In this document: piece after piece, positions 49,248-58,704 of the stretch | Numbering within the stretch: position 1 is the first letter of the stretch | Layout of the letters: every line of letters begins with the position of its first letter | Source: an uncultured bacterium | GTDB lineage: Bacteria > Elusimicrobiota > Elusimicrobia > Elusimicrobiales > Elusimicrobiaceae | Assembly: GCA_949291545.1 (NCBI GenBank) | Contig: CASEWB010000006.1 | Location: 434,001-498,000 of the forward strand | DNA length: 64,000 nucleotides | Reading direction: 5' to 3' | The notes under the pieces: model-generated | What the model was told of the DNA's origin: nothing | Database searches by the model: none | What the model saw: the letters and a program-made list of their open reading frames with translations, nothing else | Translations under genes and position numbers: made by a program

Positions 49248-51109
49248 TGCACCCCGATATTTATAAACGGCCGCTGTTGTGGTGTTTGGCGGCGTTAATT
49301 GTTCTTTTGTTGTGTTTTTACAGTCCCGCTCCTTCCAAGCGGGACGTTTTCCATTCCCTTCCGCTAAAAAATGTCACGCTTACAGGCCGTGTAGAAAGCT
49401 TTGCCGTAAGCAAGAAAAATTCCAAAAACGTAAAAGTAAAAGTATTCTCCGTCAACGGTCAGCCCGCGGACGGCTATGTGTATGCACGTTTGACGCAATT
49501 TGCCCCCCAGTGGAAAGATACCCTGCAAATAACCGGCCGCCTGCAAGCCCCGTACGGGATAGATTTATTGGGCAATTTTGATTGGCGCCGCTACCTAGCC
49601 TACCAACATATCTTTACGGAAATTAAAAGCGAGGAGGTCGTTTTAGTACGCCGGGCCGCTTGGCCGTACCGCGCCGTGCGGGCGCTGCGGGCGGATATTT
49701 TGGACGTGTTCAATACGTCTTTCCCAAAGGAACTGGCCGCCATTGCCGGCGGCGTACTGCTGGGAGAGCGCGGGGAAATTTCGGACGCGCTGTATACGGA
49801 TTTTCAAGACAGCGGAGCCATTCACTTGTTGGTGGCTTCGGGCGGGAATGTGGGGTTTGTTACGCTGGTGACGGTGGCTTTTTGCGGGCTTTTTGGTTTA
49901 GGCCGCAAAAAAACGTTGCTGTGCGCCCTGGCGGTGGCGGGTGTTTACACGCTGGCCGCCGGAGCAGATGCCCCGTTGGTGCGGGCGTATTTTATGGCCG
50001 CGTGTGCGTGCGGCGGTTATTTTTTAGGGCGGAACAGTGGGGTATTCCAGGGGTTGCTTGTTTCCTGCTTTTTGATTTTATGCTTCCAGCCGGCTTCCGT
50101 TTTTGAAACGGGCTTTCAAATGTCTTTTTTGGCCACGCTGGCTATTATTGTTTGTTTAAATAATTATACTCCGCCAGCTAAATGGCCCGCTTGGGTGCGC
50201 TTTTTTGCGCAGATTTTTTTAGCCACGCTTTCCACCCAGCTGGCCTTGCTGCCGATTTTTACCAATGTGTTTTATAAAGTGTCCGTAACGGGGCTTTTGT
50301 CCAATATGATTTTGGTGCCGTGGGCGTCGGTATTAATGGGGCTCAGTTTTGCTTATTATGTGTTGGCCAAGTTGCATTTAGGGGTTTTGCTGTATACGCC
50401 TGTGTTGTGGTGTTTGGACGGGTTTAAAATTTTGGTTGAATTTTTTGCCTCGTTTCGCTTGTCTAGCCTGCCTGTCAGCGCGTGGAGCGCTGGGGCGGTG
50501 GTGTCGTTTTATGCAGTTTTGTTTTGGTTATTGCATCTGCCGCAAAAAGCATTTGCACGCAAACTATTTTGGCCGTGCGTTGGGGCAGCTGTGTTGGTTC
50601 CGGTGGTGCAGGCGGGGTTTTTCTCTACGGGGGAAGTGTATTTGCTAAACGAGTGGAACAAAAGCGCGGCTTTGGTCCGTATGCCGAACGGCGAAACCTT
50701 TGTGTTTGGCACGGCCATCGCCCCGGATAAAATGGCGGCGGCCTTGGCAAAAGCGGGGGCCGTGCGGGCAACGGGGATTTTTTCGTTTGTGGCTGAAGAA
50801 CCCGCCAGCCAGTGGGCGGCTTTATCCCGCCAAGGGGAAGTAGTGCGCCCCTTTGAACAAGGGCCCTGGCCCGGGGACGAACTGGCTGTAGGCAAAACGC
50901 GTATTCAAGTAGCCTGGGGGCTGCACCGCACGCGTGCTGGCCGGTTTTGGGTAAATGCCGGTTACTCCGGCACTAAACAAGACGATGTTTCGTATTGCCT
51001 TTCACAAGGGAAGGCCCGCGTTTGCCTGGGGGCCGGAGCGCGGTTTGCACAAACGGAACGGGGGACGGTTCCCCAGCAAAGAAACAGAACCGTCCGGCTC
51101 AAAATTTAG
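49247..51109 (+). CDS. ComEC/Rec2-like competence membrane protein, lacking the metallo-beta-lactamase motif
   Basis: A 620-residue polytopic protein. It has an N-terminal DUF4131-like region, the Competence domain (AAIAGGVLLGERGEISDALYTDFQDSGAIHLLVASGGNVGF) and about ten membrane helices. ComEC forms the inner-membrane channel for transforming DNA. The C-terminal 150 residues (from GEVYLLNEW) resemble a metallo-beta-lactamase-like fold by position, but the HxHxDH metal motif is absent, so any nuclease activity is doubtful. The start overlaps the recR stop. Confidence 0.85.
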   Translation: MHPDIYKRPLLWCLAALIVLLLCFYSPAPSKRDVFHSLPLKNVTLTGRVESFAVSKKNSKNVKVKVFSVNGQPADGYVYARLTQFAPQWKDTLQITGRLQAPYGIDLLGNFDWRRYLAYQHIFTEIKSEEVVLVRRAAWPYRAVRALRADILDVFNTSFPKELAAIAGGVLLGERGEISDALYTDFQDSGAIHLLVASGGNVGFVTLVTVAFCGLFGLGRKKTLLCALAVAGVYTLAAGADAPLVRAYFMAACACGGYFLGRNSGVFQGLLVSCFLILCFQPASVFETGFQMSFLATLAIIVCLNNYTPPAKWPAWVRFFAQIFLATLSTQLALLPIFTNVFYKVSVTGLLSNMILVPWASVLMGLSFAYYVLAKLHLGVLLYTPVLWCLDGFKILVEFFASFRLSSLPVSAWSAGAVVSFYAVLFWLLHLPQKAFARKLFWPCVGAAVLVPVVQAGFFSTGEVYLLNEWNKSAALVRMPNGETFVFGTAIAPDKMAAALAKAGAVRATGIFSFVAEEPASQWAALSRQGEVVRPFEQGPWPGDELAVGKTRIQVAWGLHRTRAGRFWVNAGYSGTKQDDVSYCLSQGKARVCLGAGARFAQTERGTVPQQRNRTVRLKI

Positions 51110-51141
51110 CTATAATAAAAAGGCACCCGGGAGGAATAATT

Positions 51142-51630
51142 ATGGAACAAACGGAACTTAAACAACATCAAAGATTTTTAAAAGAGGCTGTAAAAATGGC
51201 CCAGAAAGGCATGCAGCAAGGAAAGGGCGGCCCGTTTGGTGCGGTGATTGTAAAAGACGGGAAAATTATTGCTCGGGGCTGCAACCAGGTAACCTCGTCC
51301 AACGACCCTACCCGCCACGCGGAAGTGGACGCTATCCGCAAAGCGTGCAAAAAGCTGGGAACTTTTGAACTGAAAGACTGTGTGATTTATTCGTCCTGCG
51401 AGCCGTGCCCGATGTGCTTGGGCGCCATTTATTGGGCGCGCCCCAAAGCCTTGTTTTTTGCGGCGGACCGGTTTACCGCGGCTAAGTATGGTTTTGATGA
51501 CGAGTTTATTTATAAAGAGGTTCCCCTGCCGGTGGAACAACGTTCCTTAAAAACTTATTGCATCGACTTGGAAAACAAAAACAAGCCCTTTGAGGAATGG
51601 AACGAAAAAGCCGACAAAATTGCTTATTAA
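51142..51630 (+). CDS. Nucleoside/guanine deaminase-like zinc enzyme
   Basis: A 162-residue cytidine-deaminase-fold protein. The zinc ligands are His59 (in the HAEVDAI motif with catalytic Glu61), Cys89 and Cys92 (EPCPMCLGAIYWAR). The C-terminal EEWNEKADKIAY is close to bacterial guanine deaminases, so guanine to xanthine is the best guess; tRNA adenosine deaminase is less likely. GGGAGGA precedes ATG 51142, which is used rather than the longer upstream frame. Confidence 0.9.
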   Translation: MEQTELKQHQRFLKEAVKMAQKGMQQGKGGPFGAVIVKDGKIIARGCNQVTSSNDPTRHAEVDAIRKACKKLGTFELKDCVIYSSCEPCPMCLGAIYWARPKALFFAADRFTAAKYGFDDEFIYKEVPLPVEQRSLKTYCIDLENKNKPFEEWNEKADKIAY

Positions 51631-51640
51631 CTATTTAAAG

Positions 51641-51662
51641 CCCCGCTTTGGCGGGGTTTTTT
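51641..51662 (+). terminator. Terminator after the deaminase gene
   Basis: The stem CCCCGC / GCGGGG with loop TTTG is followed by six T residues. Confidence 0.93.
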
Positions 51663-51735
51663 ATGCACGCAAGGCCTATCCTCCCCTAGGCCTAATGGCC
51701 CTGGCGGGTGCGGAAAAAAAGTTTTACAATAAATA

Positions 51736-52749
51736 ATGATGAAAAAATTTTTATGTGTTTTATTGTTTTGCCCGCTGACGCTTTCTGCACAAACTTGGCA
51801 GAAAGTTTTTCAAAGCGCCCAAAAAGCCGTTGCCAGCCATCCGCAGCTGACGCTGGCAGCCAGCCGCCGTTCCCTCCTGCTGGCGCGTAAGAATTTGCAA
51901 GCGCCCACCCCCAGTATGCAATTATGGCTTGACGAGCGCCATTCCCCATTAACGCCGGCCCTTTCTAACCGTTTGAACGGCTGGGCCGCCCTTAGCAACC
52001 GGGTGATGCTGCAAGAACGAACCCTGCGGAAAAAACAACTGGATTTTTTTGCCCGCCAAGCCACGCTGCCCCCGGAACAATGGCAGAATTTGTTCTCCCG
52101 TACGGACGCGCTGGCCGAACACATGGGCGAGGAAACCCCGTATGTGCTAGTAGGCGGGAAAGAACAGGATTTCCAATCTTTTACGGTATTTAAAAAAATA
52201 GTGACGGAGTACCGCTCCTGCTTTCCCCATAAAAAAGTAATTGTGTTTTTAGAAATGTTGCCGGATAAAGGCTTGCGTTTTGCTTCGCCGCTGTATACCC
52301 CCGACAAATACAAACGCTTTGTACAAGCTTTTGCCGGGGAACGCATCAATGTAGCAGGCCTTGGGGATCCTTCGGTACAGTCGGCCGGCTATCTGGTGCA
52401 GGAAAATTCCAATTTGGTTGTTTCTTCGGTAGAGGCGCCGGCGTCTTTGCTGGCCCGCAATGCCCATATGTCCCGCCGTTTAAAACAGTGGCGGCGTGAA
52501 TACCCGGATGCGGTATTTTTTGTCTACACAAGCCCCTATGCGGCCGCGTATGACGGGCGCTTTTCGTTGGCAAACCGCCTGCCGCAGGACGAAGTGTTTG
52601 TAGTAAGCATTTCGGCCGTGCGGGACACGCGGGACTTTTTATTCCACCGCTGGAATGGCTTTAAACAAGCACACGAGGGCGTGTTTGCTTGGAAGGACAA
52701 AGAATGGGCCCGTATGAGCGGGTTTGACGCACAAGTCCTTTTACCTTAA
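51736..52749 (+). CDS. Exported protein of unknown function
   Basis: A 337-residue protein with a signal peptide (KKFLCVLLFCPLTLSAQ). The middle reads YVLVGGKEQDFQSF followed by KKVIVFLEMLPDKG and later FVYTSPYAAAYDGRFSLANRL. The pairing of an early VGGKEQ with a later FLEMLP vaguely recalls the ChaN/TraB/Tiki fold (GE.H ... E), but the histidine is absent, so I do not assign a function. TACAAT at 51725-51730 lies five bases before the first of two tandem ATG codons. Confidence 0.65.
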   Translation: MMKKFLCVLLFCPLTLSAQTWQKVFQSAQKAVASHPQLTLAASRRSLLLARKNLQAPTPSMQLWLDERHSPLTPALSNRLNGWAALSNRVMLQERTLRKKQLDFFARQATLPPEQWQNLFSRTDALAEHMGEETPYVLVGGKEQDFQSFTVFKKIVTEYRSCFPHKKVIVFLEMLPDKGLRFASPLYTPDKYKRFVQAFAGERINVAGLGDPSVQSAGYLVQENSNLVVSSVEAPASLLARNAHMSRRLKQWRREYPDAVFFVYTSPYAAAYDGRFSLANRLPQDEVFVVSISAVRDTRDFLFHRWNGFKQAHEGVFAWKDKEWARMSGFDAQVLLP

Positions 52750-52756
52750 AAGCCGG

Positions 52757-54175
52757 CTATAGCGAAATAGGCAGTTTACCGGGGGCCGTGCGGTGCCCCA
52801 GCAGCACTTCCGCCGCCGCCTGTTGGAACACGGCTGACGGGCTGAAGGTGAACAGTTGGCTGTCGCTGTTTAACCCGCGCACTGTCCAAGGGTTCGCAAA
52901 ACTAATCACTACATTTTCTTGGCTGGAAGAAAGCGCTTTTTTGATTAAAGACGTTTCTCCCTCTTCTAACCCAATTTTTCCTTTATAGGCTTGATAACGC
53001 CGCCAACAAAGCACGGCTAATTTTTCGGCTGGCTGGCCGTGGAAAGATTCCGCCACAATGCCATTGGCTTCCAGGGTGCGCAAAAAGGGCGCCGCGGAAA
53101 GGCCTTCGTCATTCCCTACCGAAAGATAGTGCAGGGTTTCGCCGGGGCTGAGGGTAAACGGAGCCCCGCGCCAGGTAAGGGCGCGGTGAGCGGTGCGGGT
53201 GGAAAAGTCGGTCGGGGCGAAAGCCGCCGCCTGTGTTTGGGGGAGCACTTCGTCGGCCCGGGCGCATAGCAAGTTTTGCATTTGTTCGGCGCGGGTAATT
53301 AATTTCGGCGGAAGCGTTTGCGAATTTAAAAATTTAAGCAGTTCAAACGGCTTTTCCGGCACCAGCAATACATGCGCACCGGCAAAAAGAGCCGCCAAGG
53401 CGGCTTGTTTTTCGTTCCCGAGGGCTTTCATACACAGCGCATCGGTGGAAATACAGCCCGTAAAACCCATTTCTTTTTGCAGTAAATCTTGCAAAACAGC
53501 CTGCGAAACGGAAGCCGGATTTTGCTCGTCTAAAGCCGGCACCAGCAAGTGCCCTGCCATTACACAGTCGGCCCGGTCCAATAACCGCCGAAACGGCACC
53601 AGCTCGTGCTCCCAAATGTGTTGCTTGGTGGAAAGCAAAACCGGCAAGGCTAGGTGGGAGTCCGTCCCCGTGTTGCCGTGACCGGGGAAATGCTTCAAAC
53701 TGTTTAAGGCGCCCCCTTTGGATAATCCGTCCATAAAGGCTCCGGCCAAGCGGGTTACCCGCTCGGGGTCCGCCCCGAAAGAACGCGTATTTACGATGGG
53801 GTTGTCGGCGCGGTCGGCCAAGTCCACCACCGGCGCAAAGACCCAATCCACCCCGATGCTTTTGGCTTGGCGGGCCGTGAGGAGGCCTTTTTCAAAAGCC
53901 AAATTTTCGTCGTCTGCGGCACCCAATGCTAGATTGGAAGGCAATAACTCCGCATCGGGCAGCCAGCGGCCGAGGCCGTCCTCATAATCAGCCGAAATCA
54001 AAATCCGTTTATGCGGCGAGGCGGCCCGCAGCGCTTGTGTTAGCGAGGCAACCTCGGTGCGGGTTCCGCCGTAAAGGCAAAATCCGCCTACGCCCAAGCG
54101 GGCCAGCTGCAGGGCTTCTTCTTTATCGGTTTTTCCAAACCAGAAACCCGGGTGTACCAAACGGTTGATGTTCAT
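52757..54175 (-). CDS. nagZ: GH3 beta-N-acetylhexosaminidase
   Basis: A 472-residue cytoplasmic GH3 enzyme that removes GlcNAc from imported muropeptides. The KHFPGHGNTGTDSH motif (161-174) holds the catalytic Asp-His pair and STDALCM contains the nucleophile Asp245. It is longer than the single-domain NagZ of enterobacteria; the extra C-terminal 130 residues (from about residue 330) look like the second GH3 domain found in other lineages. No signal peptide is present. ATG 54175 overlaps the anmK stop (ATGA). It ends the recycling operon. Confidence 0.93.
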   Translation of the reverse strand: MNINRLVHPGFWFGKTDKEEALQLARLGVGGFCLYGGTRTEVASLTQALRAASPHKRILISADYEDGLGRWLPDAELLPSNLALGAADDENLAFEKGLLTARQAKSIGVDWVFAPVVDLADRADNPIVNTRSFGADPERVTRLAGAFMDGLSKGGALNSLKHFPGHGNTGTDSHLALPVLLSTKQHIWEHELVPFRRLLDRADCVMAGHLLVPALDEQNPASVSQAVLQDLLQKEMGFTGCISTDALCMKALGNEKQAALAALFAGAHVLLVPEKPFELLKFLNSQTLPPKLITRAEQMQNLLCARADEVLPQTQAAAFAPTDFSTRTAHRALTWRGAPFTLSPGETLHYLSVGNDEGLSAAPFLRTLEANGIVAESFHGQPAEKLAVLCWRRYQAYKGKIGLEEGETSLIKKALSSSQENVVISFANPWTVRGLNSDSQLFTFSPSAVFQQAAAEVLLGHRTAPGKLPISL

Positions 54176-55263
54176 AGTGTGATTTTCCCTAATATCGTTG
54201 CGCGAGAAGCACCCGTGGCGCGGGGGCAATGGTTGGTGCGTTTTTTAAGCGCCAGCCACGCAAACAGCGCAAAAGCCGCGCTTTCTTTGGCTTGCGGGTC
54301 TATCCCATAGGAAAGCGTGGTGGTTATTTTGACAGAAGGCAATAATTCCTGCAGATAGCCCAGCAAGGTGTGGTTGTAACACCCGCCGCCCGATACAACC
54401 AGCTCTTTTTGGCAGGTTTTCGGAACAAAATTTATGACAGCTTGCGTCACGGCCGCCGCTGTAAAATAAGTTAGCGTGGCCAAGCAATCGGCCGCGTGGG
54501 CAAAGTGTTCGGGCGGGAAGTGTTTTTGCAGGTAATCTGTGCCAAAAGCATTTTTGTCTAGGCTTTTGGGTGGTTTCTGCAGGAAATACTTTTGCCGCAG
54601 CAGGCGGTGTACAAGCGGTTTGTCCGGCGTGCCTTTGGCGGCAGTTTGGCCGTTTTTGTCAAAGGGTTTATGCAGCAATTTTTGGGCGGCTAAATCGATT
54701 AGCGTATTGCCGGGGCCCACGTCGAACCCAAAGGTTTGAATGTTTTTGCCTACTACGGAAAAATTGGAAATACCGCCTACATTTAGCAAAATCTTGGGGG
54801 CGGAACGGCCCCAAATATATTCGTCAAAAAAAGGAATCAGGGGGGCGCCTTCGCCTCCTAAGGCAATATCGGCGGGGCGGAAATCCGACACGACCGGTTT
54901 GCCAAAGGCCGCCGCCAGAAAAGCAGGTTCCCCAATTTGCAGCGTATTCGGGATTTTGTCATGCGGCCCGTGATAAATGGTCTGCCCGTGTGAACCAATA
55001 ACCAGCAAATGGTTGGGGGAAAGGTTGAATTCCTTTAAAAACCGCCGGACCGTTTGCGCATACAGGCGGCCTAATTCAAAATGCAGGGACGAAAGCTCCG
55101 GTGCACGCAGGGAAAACGCTTGCAGCAATTTTTGTTGCAGGGCCGCCGGATACACATAGTTTTGGAAGTGAAGCACTTTAAACGGGCGCACGGACACCGC
55201 ACAGACGGTTAAGCCGTCTGCACTGGTGCCGCTCATGAGTCCTAATGCAAATTTAGGCATCAA
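54172..55263 (-). CDS. anmK: Anhydro-N-acetylmuramic acid kinase
   Basis: A 363-residue actin-fold kinase that opens and phosphorylates 1,6-anhydro-MurNAc to MurNAc-6-phosphate. The start GLMSGTSADGL and the GSHGQTIYHGP, LNVGGISNFSV and FDVGPGNTLID motifs are characteristic. Length is normal. It overlaps murQ by eleven bases and nagZ by four, so all three are coupled. Its product is the substrate of MurQ, encoded just upstream. Confidence 0.96.
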   Translation of the reverse strand: MMPKFALGLMSGTSADGLTVCAVSVRPFKVLHFQNYVYPAALQQKLLQAFSLRAPELSSLHFELGRLYAQTVRRFLKEFNLSPNHLLVIGSHGQTIYHGPHDKIPNTLQIGEPAFLAAAFGKPVVSDFRPADIALGGEGAPLIPFFDEYIWGRSAPKILLNVGGISNFSVVGKNIQTFGFDVGPGNTLIDLAAQKLLHKPFDKNGQTAAKGTPDKPLVHRLLRQKYFLQKPPKSLDKNAFGTDYLQKHFPPEHFAHAADCLATLTYFTAAAVTQAVINFVPKTCQKELVVSGGGCYNHTLLGYLQELLPSVKITTTLSYGIDPQAKESAAFALFAWLALKKRTNHCPRATGASRATILGKITL

Positions 55264-56149
55264 TCACCTTGGTTAAAAACCCTTTTTGTTTTTTTAACAA
55301 CTGTTGGGCTTGGGCCCGGGATACATTTTTTTTGTACATCACTACTGCGGTTTTGACGTTCTTGCCGGAAGAAGCCAGCAATTTGGCGGCAGTTTTTTCG
55401 TCGGCCCCGGACACGGTGCAAATGAGCCGAATGGCCCGCGCCACCAATTTTTGGTTGGTGGGTTGGACGTCAATCATCAAATTTCCATAGGTTTTGCCGC
55501 ATAGCGTCATGGCACCGGTGGTAATGGCGTTTAACGCCATTTTGGTAGCGGTGCCCGCTTTCATGCGCGTGGACCCGCATAACGCTTCCGGCCCGGTGGG
55601 CAGGCAAATGTGTACTTCCGCCTGGGGGCAGGCTGCTTGCGGGTTACAGGAAATAAGCGCCGTGCGCGCGCCCAGCCGCCGGGCTTCCGCCAGGGCGCCC
55701 ATTACATAAGGCGTGCGCCCGCTGGCGGTTAATCCGATTACCAAATCTTCCTTTTTGGCCGCGCGGCGGATTTCCTGCGCGCCCTGTTTATCGTTGTCTT
55801 CGGCACCTTCCTGCGAACGAAACACCGCTTTTTTGCCGCCCGCAATCAAACCGATAATTTGCGACGGCTTGGTGCCAAAAGTGGGCACACATTCCACCGC
55901 TTCCAAGATACCCAGCCGCCCGCTGGTGCCGGCGCCGATAAAAATAATTTTATGTTGGCGGGCATATGCTTGTGCGGCCATCACCATTACGGCGGCGATT
56001 TCTTTGTTGGCCGCTTTTACGGCGCGGGCGGCGTTGAAATCTTCGGCATTGATTTTGCGGGCAATTTGGCGCGGGGTGGATTTATCCAAATCCAGCGTGT
56101 GCGGATTGCGTGTTTCGGTAGCTAAAGCGTTTAAATTAACGGGTTTCAT
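55253..56149 (-). CDS. murQ: N-acetylmuramic acid 6-phosphate etherase
   Basis: A 298-residue SIS-domain lyase that splits MurNAc-6-phosphate into GlcNAc-6-phosphate and lactate. GAGTSGRLG is at 72-80, the catalytic Glu83 is in GILEAVEC, and the second conserved acidic region is EGAEDND (114-120). STRMKAGTATKMALN is also typical. Its start overlaps the ampG stop by four bases. Confidence 0.96.
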   Translation of the reverse strand: MKPVNLNALATETRNPHTLDLDKSTPRQIARKINAEDFNAARAVKAANKEIAAVMVMAAQAYARQHKIIFIGAGTSGRLGILEAVECVPTFGTKPSQIIGLIAGGKKAVFRSQEGAEDNDKQGAQEIRRAAKKEDLVIGLTASGRTPYVMGALAEARRLGARTALISCNPQAACPQAEVHICLPTGPEALCGSTRMKAGTATKMALNAITTGAMTLCGKTYGNLMIDVQPTNQKLVARAIRLICTVSGADEKTAAKLLASSGKNVKTAVVMYKKNVSRAQAQQLLKKQKGFLTKVIDA

Positions 56150-57489
56150 TGGGCGTCCTCCAACGAATGTTTATGCGCGCGGAAAGCGGCTTCGGTTTCT
56201 TCGATGGATTTTATTTTAAACGAAAGCGGCACCACGGCTACCGTTACCAAACTAACGACGCTGGCCAGCAGGAAAAACCCCTCATAACCCAGCTGGGCTT
56301 GCAGCCAGCCGGAAGCCATAGAAGGCACCATCATACCCAGCGCCATGATGCCGGTGGAAATAGCGTAGTGAGAAGTTTTGAATACTCCTTGCGAAATGTA
56401 CATAATAAACACCGTAAACGCCATTAACGCCAAGCCGTTGCCTAAGTGTTCTAGGGTAATCAGGGCCGCCACCATAGCCGTTGACGGCTGTGCCCAGGCC
56501 ATATAGGCGTAGAAAAAGTTGGGTAAAATTAAAATGACGGCAAACGGCCAGATGCATTTTTTAAATCCGTACTTGGCCAGCAGCCACCCGCCTGCCAGGT
56601 TGCCCACGATAACCGCGCCCAGGCCCAGCGTCCCTTTGATAAGCCCATACGACTGCACGCTTAAGCCCAGCGCTCCTTCGGCCTGCGGTTTAAGCAAAAA
56701 GAGCGGAACGATTTTTTCCAAAAAAGCATCGCCCAAGCGGTACAGCAGGATAAAGGCCAAAATATACAAAATGTTTTTTTGCGTAAAATAGGTTTTAAAC
56801 GATTCTCCCCAGGCCGTTCCGTGTGCGGTGTGGACGGGGCCGTCCTCCGCCGGTTTAGGAAGAGTATGGTTGTGCCACAGCGCGCAGGCGCCAAACAAGG
56901 CCGCCAAAAATAAAAACAGCGCAGCCCAGTTGTAGGGCCAAGGAAGTATCCCTTGGGAAGATTCTGCCGCCGGCTTGGACAAGGCGCCGGTGGCGGCCAC
57001 CAAAATTCCGCTGCCCAAAATCATGGCCAGCCGGTAAAAAATGGTGCGGATACCCACAAATTTGGATTGTTCCACCGGCGATAAAGCCAGCAGATAGTAG
57101 CCGTCGGTGGCGATGTCCAGCGTGGCGGAGACAAACGCCCCTGCCAAAAAGCCAAACAGCGAAAGGGAAAAGAATGTTAAATTATTGGCCGCCTGCGCGT
57201 GGGAAAAAGCGTTCCACGCGTTGAGGGCCGCCAATACCAGAAACACGGCAGCCATAGCCGTTTGCGCTCCCAGCAACCAGCGCCGCTTGGTGGAACGTGC
57301 GTCCACCCACGGGCTCCAAAACATTTTTAGCGTCCAGGGTAGGTACAGCCACCCGGTCCAAAAGGCAATTTGCTCGTTGGAAAAGCCCAAATCGGCATAC
57401 AACACGGTGGAAACCGTGTTGATAACGATGTACGGAAATCCTTCCGCCAAGTATAAGGTGGGAATATAGTACCAGGGATTTTTTTTCAT
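56146..57489 (-). CDS. ampG: AmpG-type muropeptide permease
   Basis: A 447-residue major facilitator protein with about twelve membrane helices. The start YIPTLYLAEGFPYIVINTVSTVLY and LPWTLKMFWSPWVDA match AmpG, the importer of anhydro-muropeptides into the cytoplasm. Its neighbours murQ, anmK and nagZ process this cargo, which makes the assignment much firmer. It begins one base after the AI-2E-type gene ends. Confidence 0.93.
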   Translation of the reverse strand: MKKNPWYYIPTLYLAEGFPYIVINTVSTVLYADLGFSNEQIAFWTGWLYLPWTLKMFWSPWVDARSTKRRWLLGAQTAMAAVFLVLAALNAWNAFSHAQAANNLTFFSLSLFGFLAGAFVSATLDIATDGYYLLALSPVEQSKFVGIRTIFYRLAMILGSGILVAATGALSKPAAESSQGILPWPYNWAALFLFLAALFGACALWHNHTLPKPAEDGPVHTAHGTAWGESFKTYFTQKNILYILAFILLYRLGDAFLEKIVPLFLLKPQAEGALGLSVQSYGLIKGTLGLGAVIVGNLAGGWLLAKYGFKKCIWPFAVILILPNFFYAYMAWAQPSTAMVAALITLEHLGNGLALMAFTVFIMYISQGVFKTSHYAISTGIMALGMMVPSMASGWLQAQLGYEGFFLLASVVSLVTVAVVPLSFKIKSIEETEAAFRAHKHSLEDAQ

Positions 57490-58506
57490 TTATTTAAACG
57501 CGTATTTTCCGCCCAACAAGTCTGCCAGCGGTTTGGTGGTTTCGTTGCGTTCCAGCACCATTTTTACAATAGCCGTCATTGGCACGGCTAACAGCGCGCC
57601 CATAATGCCCCAAACCAGCGCCCAAAAGATTAAGCAGGCAATTACGACGAGCGGATCCAAATCCATTCCTTTTCCGAGCCATTTGGTTTCTAAAATATTG
57701 CCAATGATAAAGTGAATTGTCGTCAGCAAAATAAGCGCCAGCAAAATATGCCAATCCAGCCCGTATTGCAGAAACAACACCGGCATAGGCAGCATGGTGG
57801 AAATAAATGGCCCAATGTTGGGAATAAAGTTTAATACAAACGTCAACACAGCTAGCATAGAGGCCAGTTCCGTTTTTACGGAAGCCAGCACAATCCAAGT
57901 GAAGCCGGCCGCCAGCAAAGAAACGAAAATTTTAATCAGCAGGTAAAATGAAATTTGTTTTTGGATATTTCCCACGAAAGACGGTTTTTCCGCGGAAGCT
58001 TTGCCCATGAAAATAAAGATTACAAACAACGTAATAAGCATTAAGTTGGTCAAGATAGAAACCAACGTGCTGCCTACGCTTTTAACCATATTAAAAACGG
58101 GCAATTTGTCTACCGTATCCGCCAGGAATTGGGCATTCATATTAATTCCGTATTTCTGGGCCTCCAAGAGGAGCCAATCCAGCGTGTCGTTTAAACGCTC
58201 GGCGTAAATATCCGCCCCCGCCACAAAACTTTCAATCGAGCCGGAAATAAAAAGCACAGACAAGGCAATTATGGCCAAAAAAGCAATAAAGCTAAGCACT
58301 AAACCTAACCCGTAGGGCACTTTCCATTTTTGCTTGAGCCAACCGGCCAAGGTGCCGGCTACCATAGAAATAAAAAGGGCGATTACAAACGGCATCAGCA
58401 CCGTTTTGGTGTAAACCAGAACCCAAGTGGCCGCGGAGGCGGCCAAAATCATTAAGCAAGCCGTATTGATAGGGGCTAATTTTTCTAGTGAATTTTTAGG
58501 AAACAT
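57490..58506 (-). CDS. AI-2E/PerM-family permease
   Basis: A 338-residue polytopic protein of the AI-2E transporter (UPF0118/PerM) family. Typical are the C-terminal FIPNIGPFISTMLPMPVLFLQYG and GMDLDPLVVIACLIFWALVWGIMGALLAVPMTAIVKM. Family members export small molecules or ions; the substrate here is unknown. The start is ATG 58506 with AGAGG just upstream; the longer frame is rejected. It may head the recycling operon, since ampG follows with no gap. Confidence 0.88.
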   Translation of the reverse strand: MFPKNSLEKLAPINTACLMILAASAATWVLVYTKTVLMPFVIALFISMVAGTLAGWLKQKWKVPYGLGLVLSFIAFLAIIALSVLFISGSIESFVAGADIYAERLNDTLDWLLLEAQKYGINMNAQFLADTVDKLPVFNMVKSVGSTLVSILTNLMLITLFVIFIFMGKASAEKPSFVGNIQKQISFYLLIKIFVSLLAAGFTWIVLASVKTELASMLAVLTFVLNFIPNIGPFISTMLPMPVLFLQYGLDWHILLALILLTTIHFIIGNILETKWLGKGMDLDPLVVIACLIFWALVWGIMGALLAVPMTAIVKMVLERNETTKPLADLLGGKYAFK

Positions 58507-58524
58507 AATACCTCTCTTGTATTT

Positions 58525-58533
58525 AGTATAGCA
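58525..58533 (-). promoter_or_regulatory. Extended -10 promoter of the permease/recycling operon
   Basis: TGCTATACT on the minus strand is a TGn-extended -10 box about 19 bases before ATG 58506. Confidence 0.55.
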
Positions 58534-58606
58534 TAGGTTCGGGCGGTGCGTGCACGGGGTTTTGACGGAGAAAAAGAAAAACTTTCCAAAGCGCACCGGA
58601 AATTGA

Positions 58607-58612
58607 TATAAT
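58607..58612 (+). promoter_or_regulatory. -10 box of tRNA-Val
   Basis: TGATATAAT (extended -10) lies 17 bases before the tRNA. TTTCCA 18 bases upstream is a weak -35 candidate. Confidence 0.6.
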
Positions 58613-58629
58613 AAACGTACACGATTTAT

Positions 58630-58704
58630 GGGCAGTTGGCGCAGCGGTAGCGCGTCCGCCTCACACGCGGAAGGTCACAGGTTCAAATCCTGTACTGCCC
58701 ACCA
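58630..58704 (+). tRNA. tRNA-Val (anticodon CAC)
   Basis: A complete 75-base cloverleaf. The acceptor stem GGGCAGT pairs with ACTGCCC, the D arm follows, the anticodon loop is CTCACAC with anticodon CAC, the T arm contains GGTTCAAATCC and CCA is encoded. A terminator follows. Its last 15 bases and the terminator are repeated 200 bases downstream. Confidence 0.96.
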
